Positions 21,896 through 37,736 are shown, counted from the stretch's first letter. The stretch: 64,000 bases of DNA from Cubamyces lactineus (GCA_022376465.1 JACDTU010000013.1:430501-494500); one strand, 5' to 3'. Notes: generated from the sequence alone by a model not told the origin. A program made the numbers and translations.

Positions 21896-23971
21896 TCAAT
21901 ATCCCACCCCAACCGCGCCCTGACTTTGCGTCGCCGGCATGTCCTCCTCGTCCACCTCATCCAGATCACGCAACCATCCATTGTAATCCACATCCCGCTC
22001 GAGCAGTTCGCTCACACGATCGACCTGGCCCTCGACGTCAAATTGCGAATTGTACCCCATTCCAAAAAAGCCACTGCTGCCACGCATGAGACCTTGCCCT
22101 TGACTTCGGCCCTGGCTGCGCGCGCCGACGAACGGATCGTCGTCATTCGCGCTTGGCCGCTGAGAGGATACGAATGCCGGCACGAACGCGCCAGGGTTCT
22201 GCGTGAAGAGCGGTGACACAGGCGAGCGGTGCACGATGGAGGCCGAGTCGGAAGAACCCGATGCAGGAGAAGAGAAATACGTCTTTGTCGGGGACGGCTC
22301 CGGCTCCGAACCCTCCGTGACACCAGGAAGCTCCGTTTCCACTTCAACCTGTTGCCTCGTGTGTCCCGCCTTGTTGCTGCCACCGCCAGCCTGACTCTGA
22401 GGCGTGTGCTTCCTTGACGGCGGTCTCGGGCGCGGCTTCGAGCGCCGCGATGACGCCAGGAGCTCAGTCAGGGTGGGCAGCGGGTGACGGTCCGGAGTGG
22501 TCGGAACAGGCAACCCCTTTGCATTACCAAGGCCTTTTCCCCTCGAAACGGGAGTTACAGGAGCTTTAGCGGGGGACGTAGATAGCGGGGGCGTCGACGG
22601 CGGTACTGGCCGGGGGCCGCTCGAAATAGGTTCTTGTTCCAAAACCGGGTCCGCGCGCGCTCTTTTGGACGGTGGTGCTTTGGACCGAAGCGACTGCGGT
22701 GAAACATCCATCCCGTCCTCGCCCGAGGAGTTAGGAGTGCGAGCGCGCTTGAGCGGTCTGAATTCGGGTAGAGCTGCAGGTGGATTGGAGGACTCTGGTG
22801 GCGGCGCTCGAGGTCGTGGATGACTTGGGTCGAAGGATCTAGACGAGCAGGGTGATTGAGGGGACGATGGTGGAGGTGAACAGGGCACGATGGGCGCTGG
22901 CTTATGGCGTCTGTAGTTCAGGGGCGGTGTTGAGGTCTTCAACTGCGATGGGAATGAAGGAGGTAGGAATGACTGTGAACGAGCAACATTAACAGATGAT
23001 CAGGATGTCGCAGTGGTCAAAGGACATGCACTGACAAGCTCTGGCACTTCCGCAATCAGGGGAAGGTCGTTATGATCTTGCGACAGAATAGGCACATCAT
23101 CTTCGCCTTCACAATGATTCAGTGGTTCCGCTGCTTTCGTAGCGTGGGTCGACATAGTGTCTGGATCTGGTCGGTTAGGTGAACGCGCTGGAGATGTGGG
23201 CTTTGGTTTCGAAGCCGCGCTGCGACCTCCCTTCGCGTCTGTGACGCTCGAACGTTTCACAACACGGAAGCCGAGCGAGGTTTGAACCTTCTCACCAGGA
23301 GGGTGCGTGGACTTGGCCTTGCCTTTCGCCTTATCCCCCTGCGAGCTGATCGCCTCGTAGGCTACTTGCACATCTTCGACCTCCGTAACTACCTCGGCTT
23401 GCCATCTCTCGACCTTCTTTCGGACAACCTCCGCTTTGCTGGGTGAGGGTGGAGGTCGTGACGACGACGACGACGCAGATTGCTCTTGTGCACGCTTGGA
23501 CCAGTATTTCGACGTTTTCGCAGCGGCTGGAGAGGCCTTAGCTTTGGATGTACGCTTCTCTGCTTGAACGGCCTTCTCCCATTTCTTCTCGTAACGTTTC
23601 CATCTCTCCTCTGTTTCCGGTAGTGCCCGCTCGAATTTCTTGTCGAGAGTGACTAGCCTCCCGTCGCCCATCCTCACGCCCGGCGCCACCCCGATGTATC
23701 TTCTGCTGGTACACGCGAGCTGTGTGATCCGCGAAACGTGACCCCACTTAGGGTGCGTGGTGTCACCCCCTGCCAGGCGCAATGCGTACGAGACTTGACT
23801 CTTCCACTCCGCGACGCGTGCATCAGAAGTTGGCGAAGACGGACGTGAAGCAGCACACAGTTCTTCCGGTAGTGAGATGTAGTTCGTGTTCATCCGGTCG
23901 ACCCGCTCAGCAAGACGCATTTCTGGTATTGACATTGAGGATGCACTCGGCGTCGAGGACGAGACCTCCAT
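21896..23971 (-). CDS. Unrecognised 670-residue, Pro/Ser-rich protein
   Basis: Two exons (23971-23036 and 22972-21896) join in phase 0 to 670 residues. The N-terminal ~150 residues look folded (a segment around SQVSYALRLAGGD, and a charged helix with ERWKRYEKKWEKAV). The rest is basic, Ser/Pro-rich and probably disordered, with a QTSLGF peptide near residue 250. A short acidic C-terminal helix (QVDRVSELLERDVDYNGWL) closes the protein. I do not recognise the family. The basic disordered body and the C-terminal helix suggest a nuclear scaffold or regulator, but nothing catalytic is visible. It lies next to shugoshin on the same strand. The downstream ORF alone would begin without an ATG, which supports the splice. 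Confidence 0.72.
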
Positions 23972-24670
23972 GGCTATTGAGACAACCCCGGAATGGCTGT
24001 TTGTTCACCCAAGATATAGGCTGTATTTGAGTCCCAAGAATGACTCCTCTTCCAACGCCGGCAATTATGAACAGAGCAAGAAGAGTCAAGACGTCCGCGT
24101 CGAGGTCAAGAAGAGAGTTGTATGTTCGACGCGGGACCAATGTTGCAGCCATAGCAGCCGATAGCCACGCTATGCCGGATTAGGTATACAATGTGTTACG
24201 TAATCCAGGCCACAGGCGCTTCCCTCAGGTTGCACTTGGCCAAGCGCTCTCCTTCGGCATCCTGTACGTTGAACGTTCACTGGGAACAACTACTTGACTC
24301 GTGTATAGGCTCAAGAAAGACCAATGTCCCTATCGCAGGAACTACCGAGTTGCATACAACATGCTAGCCAGCAGAGAATATATACTGCGTGTAAGATCGA
24401 TAGCGAAAGCATGCGTGCGTGCGTAGAAGAATAGTCGCTAGGAGAATAGTCGTATGAATACATATGGTACAATGGCTGGGACATTCGGGTTGTTTGTGCG
24501 CAGGGCCATGGTAAGACTATTGGAATTAGGAACGTTGCGCAAGAACGCCGTAAGTCAAGAGGGGGTCTCGCGGATCATCATAGGTATCATAAAAGTCATC
24601 ACCATAATCATATCCTGTTGGGAACGCGTCGACGCGATGATCACCAGCGCGTCGCGTCGAGGGCCCAGCC
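23972..24670. other. Spacer between the 670-aa gene and shugoshin
   Basis: It serves as upstream region for the minus-strand gene ending at 21896 and 3' flank for shugoshin. No gene is supported. Confidence 0.35.
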
Positions 24671-26622
24671 CTATACTGCCATGCTGTGGCGCCGGACATC
24701 ATCACCCTCCAATCTGCGAGAGCCAGAGGCGTGGACGCTCCGCCGACGGCTGTCGACGTTCGCCCATGACCCGGTGCGTAGACCGCCGAACTCCGCGTCT
24801 GCCTGGGTGCCCTCGCTCTCGTCGTCGTCGGGTGGAACATACGCCCGAGACTTCTTGCGCTTCACAGTCCCTGCAGGAGGTGGCTCAACGTCCGCATCAG
24901 CTGAATGCGACGACGATGACCGCGAGGAGACTGGTGGAGCGTCCTCGTGAGCAACTGAACTGCGTTTCGTGCTCGTCAGCGAGGGAACAGGATCGGGCTT
25001 CCGCATTTTCCTAGGCATCAAGTCAACAACATGTGCACACCATCATATACACGGCAAACGTACGTATTCAGCTTGGGTTCAGCGTAGTTGATACTCTTGC
25101 GCACCCGGCGTTCACGACCGCCGATAAGTGTCTCCGGCTCTGCTTGAGTTGACTCAGCGATAGGACTAGATGATCGAGGTGTGGGGAGATGAGACGAGGG
25201 TTTCGATGACGGTGCGGGTGTGGTAGCAGGCGTGGTTAAGAAATTACGCGTGGAACTGCTTGCCATACTAGACGACGTGGCAGAGGTAGGCACATCAACA
25301 TCCGGCGTACGTCGCCGTTCATCTGCTTGACCGGTCAGATTGTCGCGGAACGATAGACGGGTAGAATTAAGTACATACCAGACGTGGTGTCGAGTGGTGG
25401 TAGAGCAGAGCGGCCCGCTTGCGAATTAGTCACATCCTTGAACTTGGACTTGCTCCCTTCGGGCGCATCCACCGGATCTTCAACCGCCCGCTGCTTCTTC
25501 CGCTCGCGTGGTCGGGAGGGCTCCAGAGCTGAGTCACCGTCCCGCTCACGTTCACGCGCACGTTCACTCTCCTTGTCCCTTTCCCTCTTCTCGCGCCGCT
25601 TCGTGGCTGCCTGCAGGATGGCCTCCACCTCGTCCTCGTCCGGTTCTACGGGAGGATCATCCTCTTCTAGGGCGTCCCTCAACGGCGATTCCGGCACTGG
25701 ACTTGGCGGTCGATTCAGGCTGTCTGCGGTGACTGCCGTGATGGACACGCTTGTGAGGAGGCCACTCTGCCTCCTCGTGGGTCTTCGTTTGCCGCTCTTG
25801 CCTAATTGTTCCTCAAAATCGATATGTACGGTGTCTACCGCAGGTGGAGGGGAGGTCTTCTGGGAGGGAAGTGGCAGACGGCTAGAACTAGCAGTGCGGG
25901 ACTTCGTCTTGCGTTTGCGCGGCATCGACGGGCTTGTCTCCTGTTCGACGTCAGCTTCAGGGTCTTCAGGTGATGAAACGTTGTTCTCATCATCCTCGAC
26001 GATCCCAGGGACTGTAGGCGGTCGTGCTAGCCTATTGGGCGGTGGTGAGACGTTCGGATCGGGGATTGGGCGGCGCGCACGGGGTGGTGGGGGATGGCTC
26101 TCCGGAGTAGATGATCGTCCGTGGGGTACTCCCCAAGACTTGCGGATAAGGCCAAGTTGTTTCATGAGAGTATGGGTCTGCAACCTGTCAACCTTGACAG
26201 CCACAGAGTACACAGCCCATAGACATACCGCAGATTCCGTGTCAGCCAGAATTTTCTGCGACTTCTCTTTCTCCTTCTTCAGCTGCGATGTGAGTGCAAT
26301 CTCTGAGGCCCGTAGGCGAAGATTCTCCACATATAGAGTAGATATCTGTGCATTGAGTTCCTCGATCCGGGCACTCAGGGTGGAGTTCAGTCTGGCGTGC
26401 ATGCGAATGAGTATCTATCAACTAGAATTGCGGAGTATACGTACTTCGTGATATGTTTGTTCGCCAGAAGGAATTTCTTCTTGACTGTGAAGGACGGCGA
26501 CCGCAGTGTGAGATGCACGATACGTTAACGATACCACGGAGTGAGTACGCACAGTTCTCGAATTCGAGCAAGGTGTCATTCTGCCTAGAATCAATGGATA
26601 CGCGCGATTGTCGTCTGCTCAT
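24671..26622 (-). CDS. SGO1: Shugoshin, centromeric cohesin protector
   Basis: Six exons (26622-26535, 26484-26445, 26391-26229, 26177-25379, 25325-25064, 25010-24671) join in frame to 563 residues. The N-terminus holds the shugoshin coiled coil (about residues 30-100; LNSTLSARIEELNAQ, LRASEIALTSQLKKEKEK), which dimerises and binds PP2A. The C-terminal basic SGO motif RRVRKSINYAEPKLN joins across the last intron to TKMRKPD; this motif binds phosphorylated histone H2A at centromeres. The middle is long, Ser/Pro/Arg-rich and disordered, as is normal for the family. Shugoshin shields centromeric cohesin from separase and helps sense tension. The gene lies head to head with PRP4, about 300 bases apart. 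Fungi often have one copy, so the symbol is by family. Confidence 0.93.
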
Positions 26623-26926
26623 CGCTTCCGGCGGTGAGCAGCGCTGCTAAGTCGTCGTGGTCGTGGTCAAGGTCGCGGTCGAGGAATGTGGCTCGGACGT
26701 TGTTGTTCGACTTGCCGCCCACGCGACGGGGCCCAGTGGTTCGGCTACCGGCATGAGGCTAGTTCGGCTCGGCGCCAGAAGCCGAACCAAATCCTTCATT
26801 CTTGGATCGCGACTCCAAACGACTCATTCAGCGACCACCATCACCGTCACCGCCCTCCCCAGCGACAACGAACTCTTTCTTGTCATCGTGCGGTGCCCCG
26901 TAAACCACAATCAGTGCTTGTGCGAT
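26623..26926. promoter_or_regulatory. Shared divergent promoter, shugoshin / PRP4
   Basis: Only 304 bases separate the two start codons, so both promoters and both 5' leaders must fit here. The PRP4 frame stays open upstream to about 26657, but without a better ATG. A pyrimidine-rich stretch lies at about 26815-26880. No TATA box is evident on either side, as expected for housekeeping genes. Confidence 0.6.
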
Positions 26927-29619
<2,693 letters not shown>

Positions 29620-30264
29620 TAATACGTCTTGCGAGGGCCTACCAGCTGACGGTTCGCGGAGCGAAGGTGGCCGCCAGTCGTCTCGTTTGCGCAATCTATC
29701 TGATCGTCGAGCCCTTTCGTCCATCAGGTGTCTCACTATGTATATTCGGGGCCCATAGACGGACGATGGCCTCGAAGCTAGTACTCTTGTAATAGTAGAC
29801 TGTCGTAATCGAAGCGACGCAACGTTCTCTGTAGCCATCAAGACCGAGCGGCCGGCTACCGGTTGCTACCGACCGATGCCAGCCACTGCTGGCGTTGCGC
29901 GCCCCAGACCGCATACTATCTATCGTATATCCGAATCTGCGTAACTGATTACACGCCGCCCACAGCGGATCGCAGGAGGCGGATGATGGCATTCTGGGGC
30001 TAACCCTCGTCAGGTGAGCCCCCTCAACGAAATCGATCGAATGCTGCACTGGGTCACGCTATCCTGCCCAGGAAAGTGTGGCAGACAAGCAAGGGGTACG
30101 GTCCTGACGACTTGGCTTAGATATCTAGGTCGGCCTCGTTCCCTTGCCGGAGTAACCGTACTACCTCGGTCGTCTATCAGACAGTGGGGATGCCAGGAGC
30201 ATATAAACCGCCCGCTGCCACGGCGAGGCTGCAAGGGGTGTTCGCCCACCTATCCACACCCGAC
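29620..30264. other. Spacer with TATA box of cyclase 1
   Basis: It holds the 3' flank of PRP4 and the promoter of the first cyclase gene. TATAAA occurs at about 30202-30207, some 60 bases before the ATG at 30265. No gene is seen. Confidence 0.45.
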
Positions 30265-31958
30265 ATGTCTACCGAACGCAAATTGCCCACCTTCGACGAA
30301 CTGCCCAAGTTCAAGGACTTCACAGGCTGCGCCTGGGAGGTCTGGGGCAAGGATGACCAGCTGGGAACCGTGAATCTCCTCACCAAGGAGGTGGTCAAGG
30401 AGGCGTCTAAGGAAATCAAGTAAGTCGCCGTCGTCCCTCCGTCAGATTTCTGTGCTGATTGCGATGCAGGACGGGCAAGGCAATTGGCTTGAACTGGTTG
30501 GTATCGATGTCTCCCTTATAATTTGCGTAATAGACCCGCAGTACTGACCGTACGCTGGCATCTTGAAGGCCGATCAACTTCCCCGCCAAGGTTTTGTCGC
30601 CCTCCTTTTGGGTTGCCGGGCTGTGGCTGAGCTCTGGATCTGGAATAGCCTGCATTCAACCGTCAAGCCCCTGTTCACGAGATCATCTTCCACGAGGCTT
30701 ACGGCGCCGTCCACGACGACATCCTCCACATTGTAATGCGATTTGCTTCCTCGCTACGATAGCATTGCTGTTGACCTGCCTCTTTCGTAGAACACTCAAT
30801 CGGGCACTCAATGGGACGGCCTGAAGCACTTCGGCTTGGTCCACCACGGACTTTTCTACCAGGGGTGAGTTACGTCCCATTTACGATAGTGCTGCCGAGA
30901 CCGAGCCGTGTACCCCAGAGTCCCGGCAAGTTTCTTCCAGTCGGGCAATCTCAAGCAGAACAGCCCCGCGGACGTCAACCCGGAGCTCATCAAGTACGGC
31001 ATCCACAGTACGTTCCTTTGCGCTGATGTGAACAGATCGTCTCGGCTGACGTGTTTCTCTGTTCACGATAGACTGGGCTCAGCACGGTATCTGTGGTCGT
31101 GGTGTACTTCTGGACTTGGTCAAGTACTACGAGGAGAAGCACGGCAAGCTCCCTTATGATCCCATCACGACGCATGCTATCCCGCTCGCGGATATCCTGG
31201 ACTGCGCCAAGAAGCAGGGCGTCACCTTCAGGAAGGCGGACATCCTCATCCTCCGCGTCGGGTTCATGAAACGCTTCAATGGTGCGACCGAGGCTGAGCG
31301 GAACTCCCTCGGCGAGAAGGAAGAGACCTTGTACGCACGCTTCCGTCTTCGCTCGCTCCGGCGTCCTCCTGACTGGGTTCCATAGCGCAGGCATCGAGCA
31401 AACCGAGGACATGAAGCGCTTCCTCTGGTACGTGAACCCTACTTCTTTTCTACGCGAGATCCGCACCTGACGGTACATCTCAGGGACAACCACTTTGCTG
31501 CCGTCGCGTCTGATCAGCCCGCCCTTGAGGTAACTATACTATTCGCTTCGGCGTCTTGGATGGCAGGTCCTAACCTTCACACAGCGCTGGCCTCCTCCGG
31601 AGGGTGTCCCTCACTTGCACTCGACCATCCTCGGGTACGTCCTTACGCACGCGTCTGGCCTGCTGTGGCTGATCTTTCGCCGTTCAGCATGTGGGGCATG
31701 CCCATTGGCGAGTTCTTCGATCTCGAGGAGCTGTCCAAGCACTGCGCCGAGACTGGTCGCTACACGTTCTTCTTCTCTTCATGGCCACTCAACGTGTACG
31801 TTTTAATGACACGTAACTAACTATCGAGGTACTGATCGCACTACTGGACAGTCTCGGCGGTGTTGCCAGCCCTCCGAACGCGGCGGTGAGCAGTCCTCTT
31901 TCACATATCCTATAGAGCTTCTTTTGCTGACCTCGTTCGTTCTTAGGCTTACTTCTGA
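30265..31958 (+). CDS. Cyclase-family (PF04199) metal-dependent hydrolase, copy 1
   Basis: Thirteen exons join in frame to 333 residues; the first is 30265-30419, the largest 31072-31330 and the last, 31947-31958, encodes only Ala-Tyr-Phe. The fold and order match the cyclase / kynurenine-formamidase-like family: GCAWEVWGKDDQLGTVNLLT near the start, GTQWDGLKHFG at the usual metal-motif position, and NWAQHGICGRGVLLDLVKYY, THAIPLADI and WGMPIGEFFDLE after it. The classic motif HxGTHxDxPxH reads QSGTQWDGLKH here, a form I recall from fungal homologues. The substrate is unknown; a cyclic or amide/lactone compound is likely. There is no signal peptide. The neighbour at 32627 is a close tandem paralogue with matching introns. 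Confidence 0.88.
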
Positions 31959-32626
31959 TTGCTTCTTTGCTCACCCAATCTTGTATTGTATACGGAATCG
32001 TTCTCACGGCAGGATCAAACGTCATCAATGTAAAGTGCATTCCCAATCCAACCCATGTGCTTATCTCCCCAGGCTTGCACTAGAGCTGCCTGAGCTTACC
32101 TGAGCGACATGTGAGCGGTCCTCACGATTCTAGCATGGACGCTGTCGAGCGTACCGACTACGCTGCATTATGAAAGCTTGTTTCTTCGCGGAAGGAGGAT
32201 AATTGCGAAGAAGCAACCCGGCATACAGAAATAAGCCTCGAGTTCACACAGCCGCCGGTCAAGATTGCTACCCTGACGCGACTGAGAACAGGCGGCGGCC
32301 AGGGGAGTCCTTCGCGGGCCTTGTTCATCCAATCGTTGTCTGCATGAGTCATATGAGAAGTGGTGAGCAGTCGTAAGCGTGCACGAGTCTCGCTGACGGC
32401 CTCAACGCCCTGAGGTCAAGGTACCGTTCGCTCCAAGGTTCGCAGCCACCGTGCTGCGGATCCCACAAGGAACGGTCACGTATACACCCTCCTCCGGCCC
32501 GCGCCCGAGTGGGGTTTGGAAGCAGCGTCGCCCACCACCGTGACCGCCAGCCACAGGGGCTATAAGTTGCGCGCGGAGCTCCGTCCCCAGGGCCGCCGCG
32601 AGACTCAGCGCAAGCCCCAATTCACG
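31959..32626. other. Spacer with TATA box of cyclase 2
   Basis: It separates the tandem cyclases. TATAAG at 32561-32566 lies about 66 bases before the second ATG, matching the layout of copy 1. No gene is supported. Confidence 0.45.
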
Positions 32627-34389
32627 ATGACGACCGCCGAGACGAGGCGATTGCCTGCGTACGACGAGCTGCCCAAGTTCAAGGACTTTTCTGGGTGCGC
32701 CTGGGAGGTCTGGGGCAAGGATGACCAGCTCGGGACGATTAACCTCTTGACCGACGATGTGGTCAAAGAGGCGTCCAAGGAGATCAAGTATGTGCATAGT
32801 CTTGAGCCATTTCGCTCTCTTCAGGTTACTGAGCTGGTGTAATAGGAGCGGGAAGGCAATCTGCCTGAATTGGTATAACGTCCACCGCGTGTCCACCCTC
32901 TGACATACTACTGAGTCTTGTATTATCCCTTGCACACACCGTGCAGGCCTATTCAGTTCCCGAGCAGGGTACGTCTGTTTCCCGTTTACAGTGAACGCAG
33001 AGAACCTAACGCTACGTCGAATGTCCCTTTCCAGCCCGCTTTTGGTCGTATTACTCCGACCCACGAGGTCATCTTCAAGACCGGCCGCGGGGCAGTCCAC
33101 GATGACATACTTCACATCGTCAGCATACATTCTATCTGATGACAGTGTTCACTCGGTACTGATGAGCATTGCGCAGAATACCCAATCCGGGACTCAATGG
33201 GATGGCCTGAAGCACTTCGGGCTATTGGAGCATGGCGTATTCTATCAGAAGTGAGAACACCTGTCAGGACGTGATCTCTGCCTTGCCATTGACCTGGTTA
33301 TCCCATCAGCACGCCTGCCACTTTCTTCCAGACTGGGAAGATCAAGATATCCAACCCGACCGACGTCGACCCCGAACTCATCAAGTTCGGCATACACAGT
33401 ACGTCGCTCGGACCCTTCACTTTGATGCGATTCTCATGATGCACACACACACGTCCTAGACTGGGCCCAGCATGGGATATGCGGCCGCGGCGTCCTGCTC
33501 GACATGGTGAAGTACTACTGTGACGCGAACGGGGGCCGACTTCCATACGACCCGATGACGACCCATGCAATCCCTGCCGCGGACCTCATCGCGTGCGCGA
33601 AGCAAGAGGGCATCACGTTCCGCACTGGGGACATACTGCTCATCCGGGCGGGCTTCATGCAGAGGTTCTACAGCACCACGCAGGAGGAGCGCGACGGCAT
33701 TGCCGACAAGCCGGAGACTTTGTGAGTTGTGCATCACTGGCAGTCATAGAAGGTTAGCATCTGGTGATTGACTGCGGGGTGGACGATGGGACGCAGCGCG
33801 GGCATCGAGCAAAGTGAAGATATGAAGCGGTTCCTGTGGTAAGCGTTGAGTTTAGGCAGTGCTGAGTCGGTGGTGGTATTGAGCTCACCTATGTTTTCAG
33901 GGACAACCACTTTGCTGCTGTTGCCTCCGACCAGCCTGCACTTGAGGTCAGCTTCGGGTCCCGTCGCCATCATGCACGTCGAGGAACCACCTGACAACGC
34001 TTCTCCCAACAGCGGTGGCCCCCTCCGGGACCACACTTGCACCAGACCATCCTCGGGTACGCCCCTGGTTTGCACTAGCATAGTACGTCTAGGTACTCAC
34101 CACCTGATGTTATATAGCCTCTGGGGCATGCCGATTGGCGAATTCTTCGACCTCGAGGCGCTCTCGAAGCAGTGCGAGGAGACGGGCCGCTATACCTTCT
34201 TCTTCTCGTCCTGGCCGCTCAATGTGTAGGTTGAACGCGCCATCAGAGGCATGCTATGTGCTAACAGATGCCCTATAGCCTCGGTGGTGTCGCCAGCCCT
34301 CCGAACGCCGCTGTACGTGCATCAGTCGATCGAAGTGACCACAGTGCCCATGCTTATGCTGACAATGCCTCCACAGGCCTATTTCTGAA
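32627..34389 (+). CDS. Cyclase-family (PF04199) metal-dependent hydrolase, copy 2
   Basis: This is a tandem paralogue of the preceding gene with the same exon order. Recognisable blocks are KFKDFSGCAWEVWGKDDQ (exon 1, from 32627), GTQWDGLKHFG (33193-33225), NWAQHGICGRGVLLDMVKYY (from about 33463), THAIPAADLIACAKQEGITF, FAGIEQSEDMKRFLW and WGMPIGEFFDLEALSKQCEE. The gene ends with the short exon 34378-34389 coding Ala-Tyr-Phe-stop, exactly as in copy 1. The same QSGTQWD motif replaces HxGTHxD. Function is as for copy 1, unknown in substrate; the duplication with divergence suggests related but not identical substrates. No break or frameshift is seen. Confidence 0.87.
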
Positions 34390-34733
34390 CGGGGATGCAG
34401 TTAGGCACAGAATGTATGAATACTCTTATTGTGTACAGTACTCACCTACGCCACGGCTCGGAATACCCATTGCATGACCATATGAGCTGACGCCGCGACG
34501 CGTCAAACTTGTCTTTCGAACGCCGTCACGTACCGACCGCCTGGCCAATCTGGCCTACTTCCATCTCTTCACGTATATTGAACGGAATGAGGGTATACAG
34601 CTTGCGAAAACGGATATGAACAAGACACACGGCTCATCGTCAAGATGGCCTTGCTGTCTCCACTGGGAACTCATCGTACTTTTGAATCCTTCAAGAAAAC
34701 CTTCTCTTGCCGCCTCGGGCGTCTCTCAACCCC
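34390..34733. other. Convergent spacer between cyclase 2 and the MFS gene
   Basis: It holds the 3' flanks of two convergent genes. Nothing else is seen. Confidence 0.35.
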
Positions 34734-37700
34734 TCACCGGCGCGCAGACCCGCCGATCTCCTCATCCTCGAGATCCATGATCCCGTCCGAGCTCTCGTAC
34801 GTAGACAACCGCCTCCGCCTCGGTGCACGAGTGGTGATCGGAGGGCAGCTATCGTCGTCGTCGCCGTCTTCCTCCTCTACACTGTTGCTTTGCGCCTCGA
34901 GGTCTTCGTCGCTCAGCTCGGGTGCTTCCTCCGGGCGCGCGGTGCTCTCCGCAATCTCCTCGGCGAGCTCGGCGGCGTTTGCTGGGTGCGGGTTGGGCAG
35001 CTCGTTGACCGAGCGCGAGCGCGGACGGGGTTGATCGAGCGGCTTGTCAGGAATCTATAAGAACATATCGTGTCAGTATGCTGCGAGGAGGGATGACAAT
35101 AAGGGTAGCGATGACTGACCGGAAGCCGGACGATGTACGCGAGCAGAGTCGAGACGGCAGCCATAATAAACACGGCACGCAGACTTATTGCGTACGAGTC
35201 ACGAGCAGCGCGCTGCAGATCCGGCGGCAACTTCGCGACAAGCGTCGACGAGTGTCTGATCTTGCTAATTGTCTGCTCGCAATTGCATGTCAGCAAATAG
35301 AGGGTATACAGCAAGGCGGAGAATGCGTACATCTTCAGAGTTGGGGCCGTGGATGCGCTTGTGTAACTCGGTGTTGAGAATCGATTGGAAAAGCGCCGCC
35401 GAAATGGCGACACCACCGACTTGGCCTGAGAGTACAATGTCAGCAGTCGCCCCGAGCTAGTACAGCGGGGGCTGGATACTCACCGACACCGCGGAAGAGC
35501 TGACCGAAGCCAGTTCCTACAGCCATGGCATCCGCTGAAGGAAGCTAGTCAACAAGCGAGTGGCGCAGTTGTGAACGAAGATCATACCAGGAAGATGTGC
35601 GAGCAATGCAACTATTGAAATCGTGAGCAAAAGTAGCCAGCATAATGATTTGGAGGTACCTACTGAGCATAGTTTGCAGTACGACCGCGTTACCGAACCC
35701 AAGGGGCAGCTGTGAACATATTATTAGGTGTTGTTGAGCTGATACGAATTTGGCATACGTACGATGGCAAGCCACTGGTGGATGGGCGGGGAGTTCTCAC
35801 GCATCAAGGCTATCAGGGTTGCAGATACGAAGGGGAAGAATCCGAATGTGAGGTTGAGACGCTTGTACTTGCCCGTACGATGCATGTACCACCTGGATTA
35901 TGTGTATGAGCGGAAGCTCCATTAGATCGCATTGAAAGGTCCTTACCCAGCGAAGAGAGAACCACACGATACGGAGATACCGTTCGGTATCAAATGGGCG
36001 CCTAGTCACATGTGTCAGCCCGACGAGTCTTATATGACGTATCTGATAACTCACCAGCCTCGCTCGCGCTCGTGAGCATGACGGTTTGGAACCAGGTTGG
36101 GAAGTTGTACATGACAGTGAAGTTGGACGTGGCGACGAGGAAGTTGCTGATTCCGATTAGCACGGGTATCTTCTCGCGCAAGAGGAAAGGAGCGAGGATG
36201 GGCTCGGGCGCAACGCGCAGCTCAACGTAGACAAATAATAGTGCAAAGACGATCGCGACCGTAAGCGGTACATAGACCGTTGGTGAGGACCACTGACGGC
36301 TATTGGTCAGCGACGCGAGCGTTATCAGTATGGAATGAAGCGAAGCGCACAGAGTGTTCTTCGCTGAAGCGTGTACTGAGGAAAATGAGGATCGAGAGCA
36401 CCTGCGAAAGGTGATTCAGCAACACTGCTACATGGACTCTGCTCAGTGAAACAAAACATACAGAAACAAGGAGCGTTGCACTGCCTCCGTAGTCGATCCG
36501 TTTTAACACTTCCTTCGTGCTCTTGCTTCGGCCCTGCAAGACGTTAGGCATTTGTATTCCACCGCCGATAGAAAGAGACGTACAGGAGTCACATAGTGCA
36601 GATTGATCGACGTCAGGATGAACGAAAACAAAAAGAGCGGGAGTTGAATCAGGAAGGCCCAGCGCCATCCCAACCTGCCAGGAATTTGAGTCATTACTCT
36701 GTTCTGTTCAGTAACGCGAAGGATGATTCTAACCGATCAGATATGAATCCTCCGAGGGGACCGCCAAGTCCCATCCCAAGCTAGAAGCCACTTGAAGTCA
36801 GGTCGAGGTAGCTATATTTGCAAATGCGCCTTACGCTATTAAATACAGCTGCAACTCCTTGGGTAAGTCCACGGTTCTGCGGGCGCAGTCAGTGCATGCA
36901 CTCGTACGAGGTGAATGTTTGCTTACTCTCAGGGTATACATGTCACTCGTGATAATCCTGAAGCGGTGTGAGTACTAATGGCTCAGGTAGACGTAACATG
37001 AACTCACGTCGCAGTCGTATAAATGCCGCCTCCACCCATTCCTGCAAGCTACTCAAGTTGAGGGACTCATCTGATCGTGTAACAGAAGATATGCGCTTAC
37101 GAATCGAGCAGCGATGAGCATCTCCATGTTTGAAGAGAGACCACATGCTATTGTTCCAAGACCGGCAAAGACCACGGCGGTTTGGTTTGCACCTCGTCTA
37201 CCGAGAACGTTGCAAAGCCTGCCGTAGAGCGGTGTGAATGTACAAGTAGCAAGGAGATACCTAGAGGCGGGTCAGTCCATAAACGTGTGGTGGTATGGAT
37301 CACTCTGGGTCATACGCAGTCCCAAGCCAGCTAGCCTGATGTGCTTTGTTGAAATCGGAAGAAATTGAGGGCAACACTTGAAGCGGGAATACTCAGTCCG
37401 CAGATCACTGTCCATGGGCAGCACGCATGCTTACAAGTGGCAACCAATGTAGCTAGTACATGTTAGCAGTGAGGAATAACGAATAGCCAGCGCTACGTAC
37501 TGTTCAATGACTGACATCATGGAACGAACAATTGAGCAGGATGAACAATGACATTGGCAATGAAACCCGCTACATACAGACAAAAAGTTCGCAGCCCATA
37601 TTCCAGCGAGGATGCCGTAGCGTGTCCTCTTGGATATATCCATGGGACCAAGCCTGCTAGCCCTTTTCTGGTCCATAGGCTTCGGCGAAGCCGTCCGAAG

Positions 37701-37736
37701 GAGCGGGCTCCGCTCCGTAGGGATAGCCGCCGACAT
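34734..37736 (-). CDS. MFS transporter, DHA2 (14-helix) type
   Basis: The gene reads on the minus strand from ATG at 37736 to a TGA at 34734-34736, through many short exons. The N-terminus, with TERSPLL before the first helix, resembles sorting signals of vacuolar transporters. Signatures include LGMGLGGPLGGFISD followed by RLGWRWAFLIQLPLFLFS, the family turn between helices 5 and 6. Further on are YGGSATLLVS and VGTGFGQLFRGVGQVGGVA, then an acidic, Ser/Arg-rich cytosolic tail. DHA2 proteins use the proton gradient to export drugs or, in the Vba group, move basic amino acids into vacuoles. The N-terminal motif and helix 5 pattern favour the Vba-like side, but the substrate is inferred. Exon borders between about 36700 and 37700 are not fully resolved. 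Confidence 0.85.

Noticed and set aside
25384..26451. A 355-codon plus-strand ORF opposite shugoshin
   Set aside because: It mirrors the Ser/Arg-rich coding strand of shugoshin, spans its introns and shows no domain.
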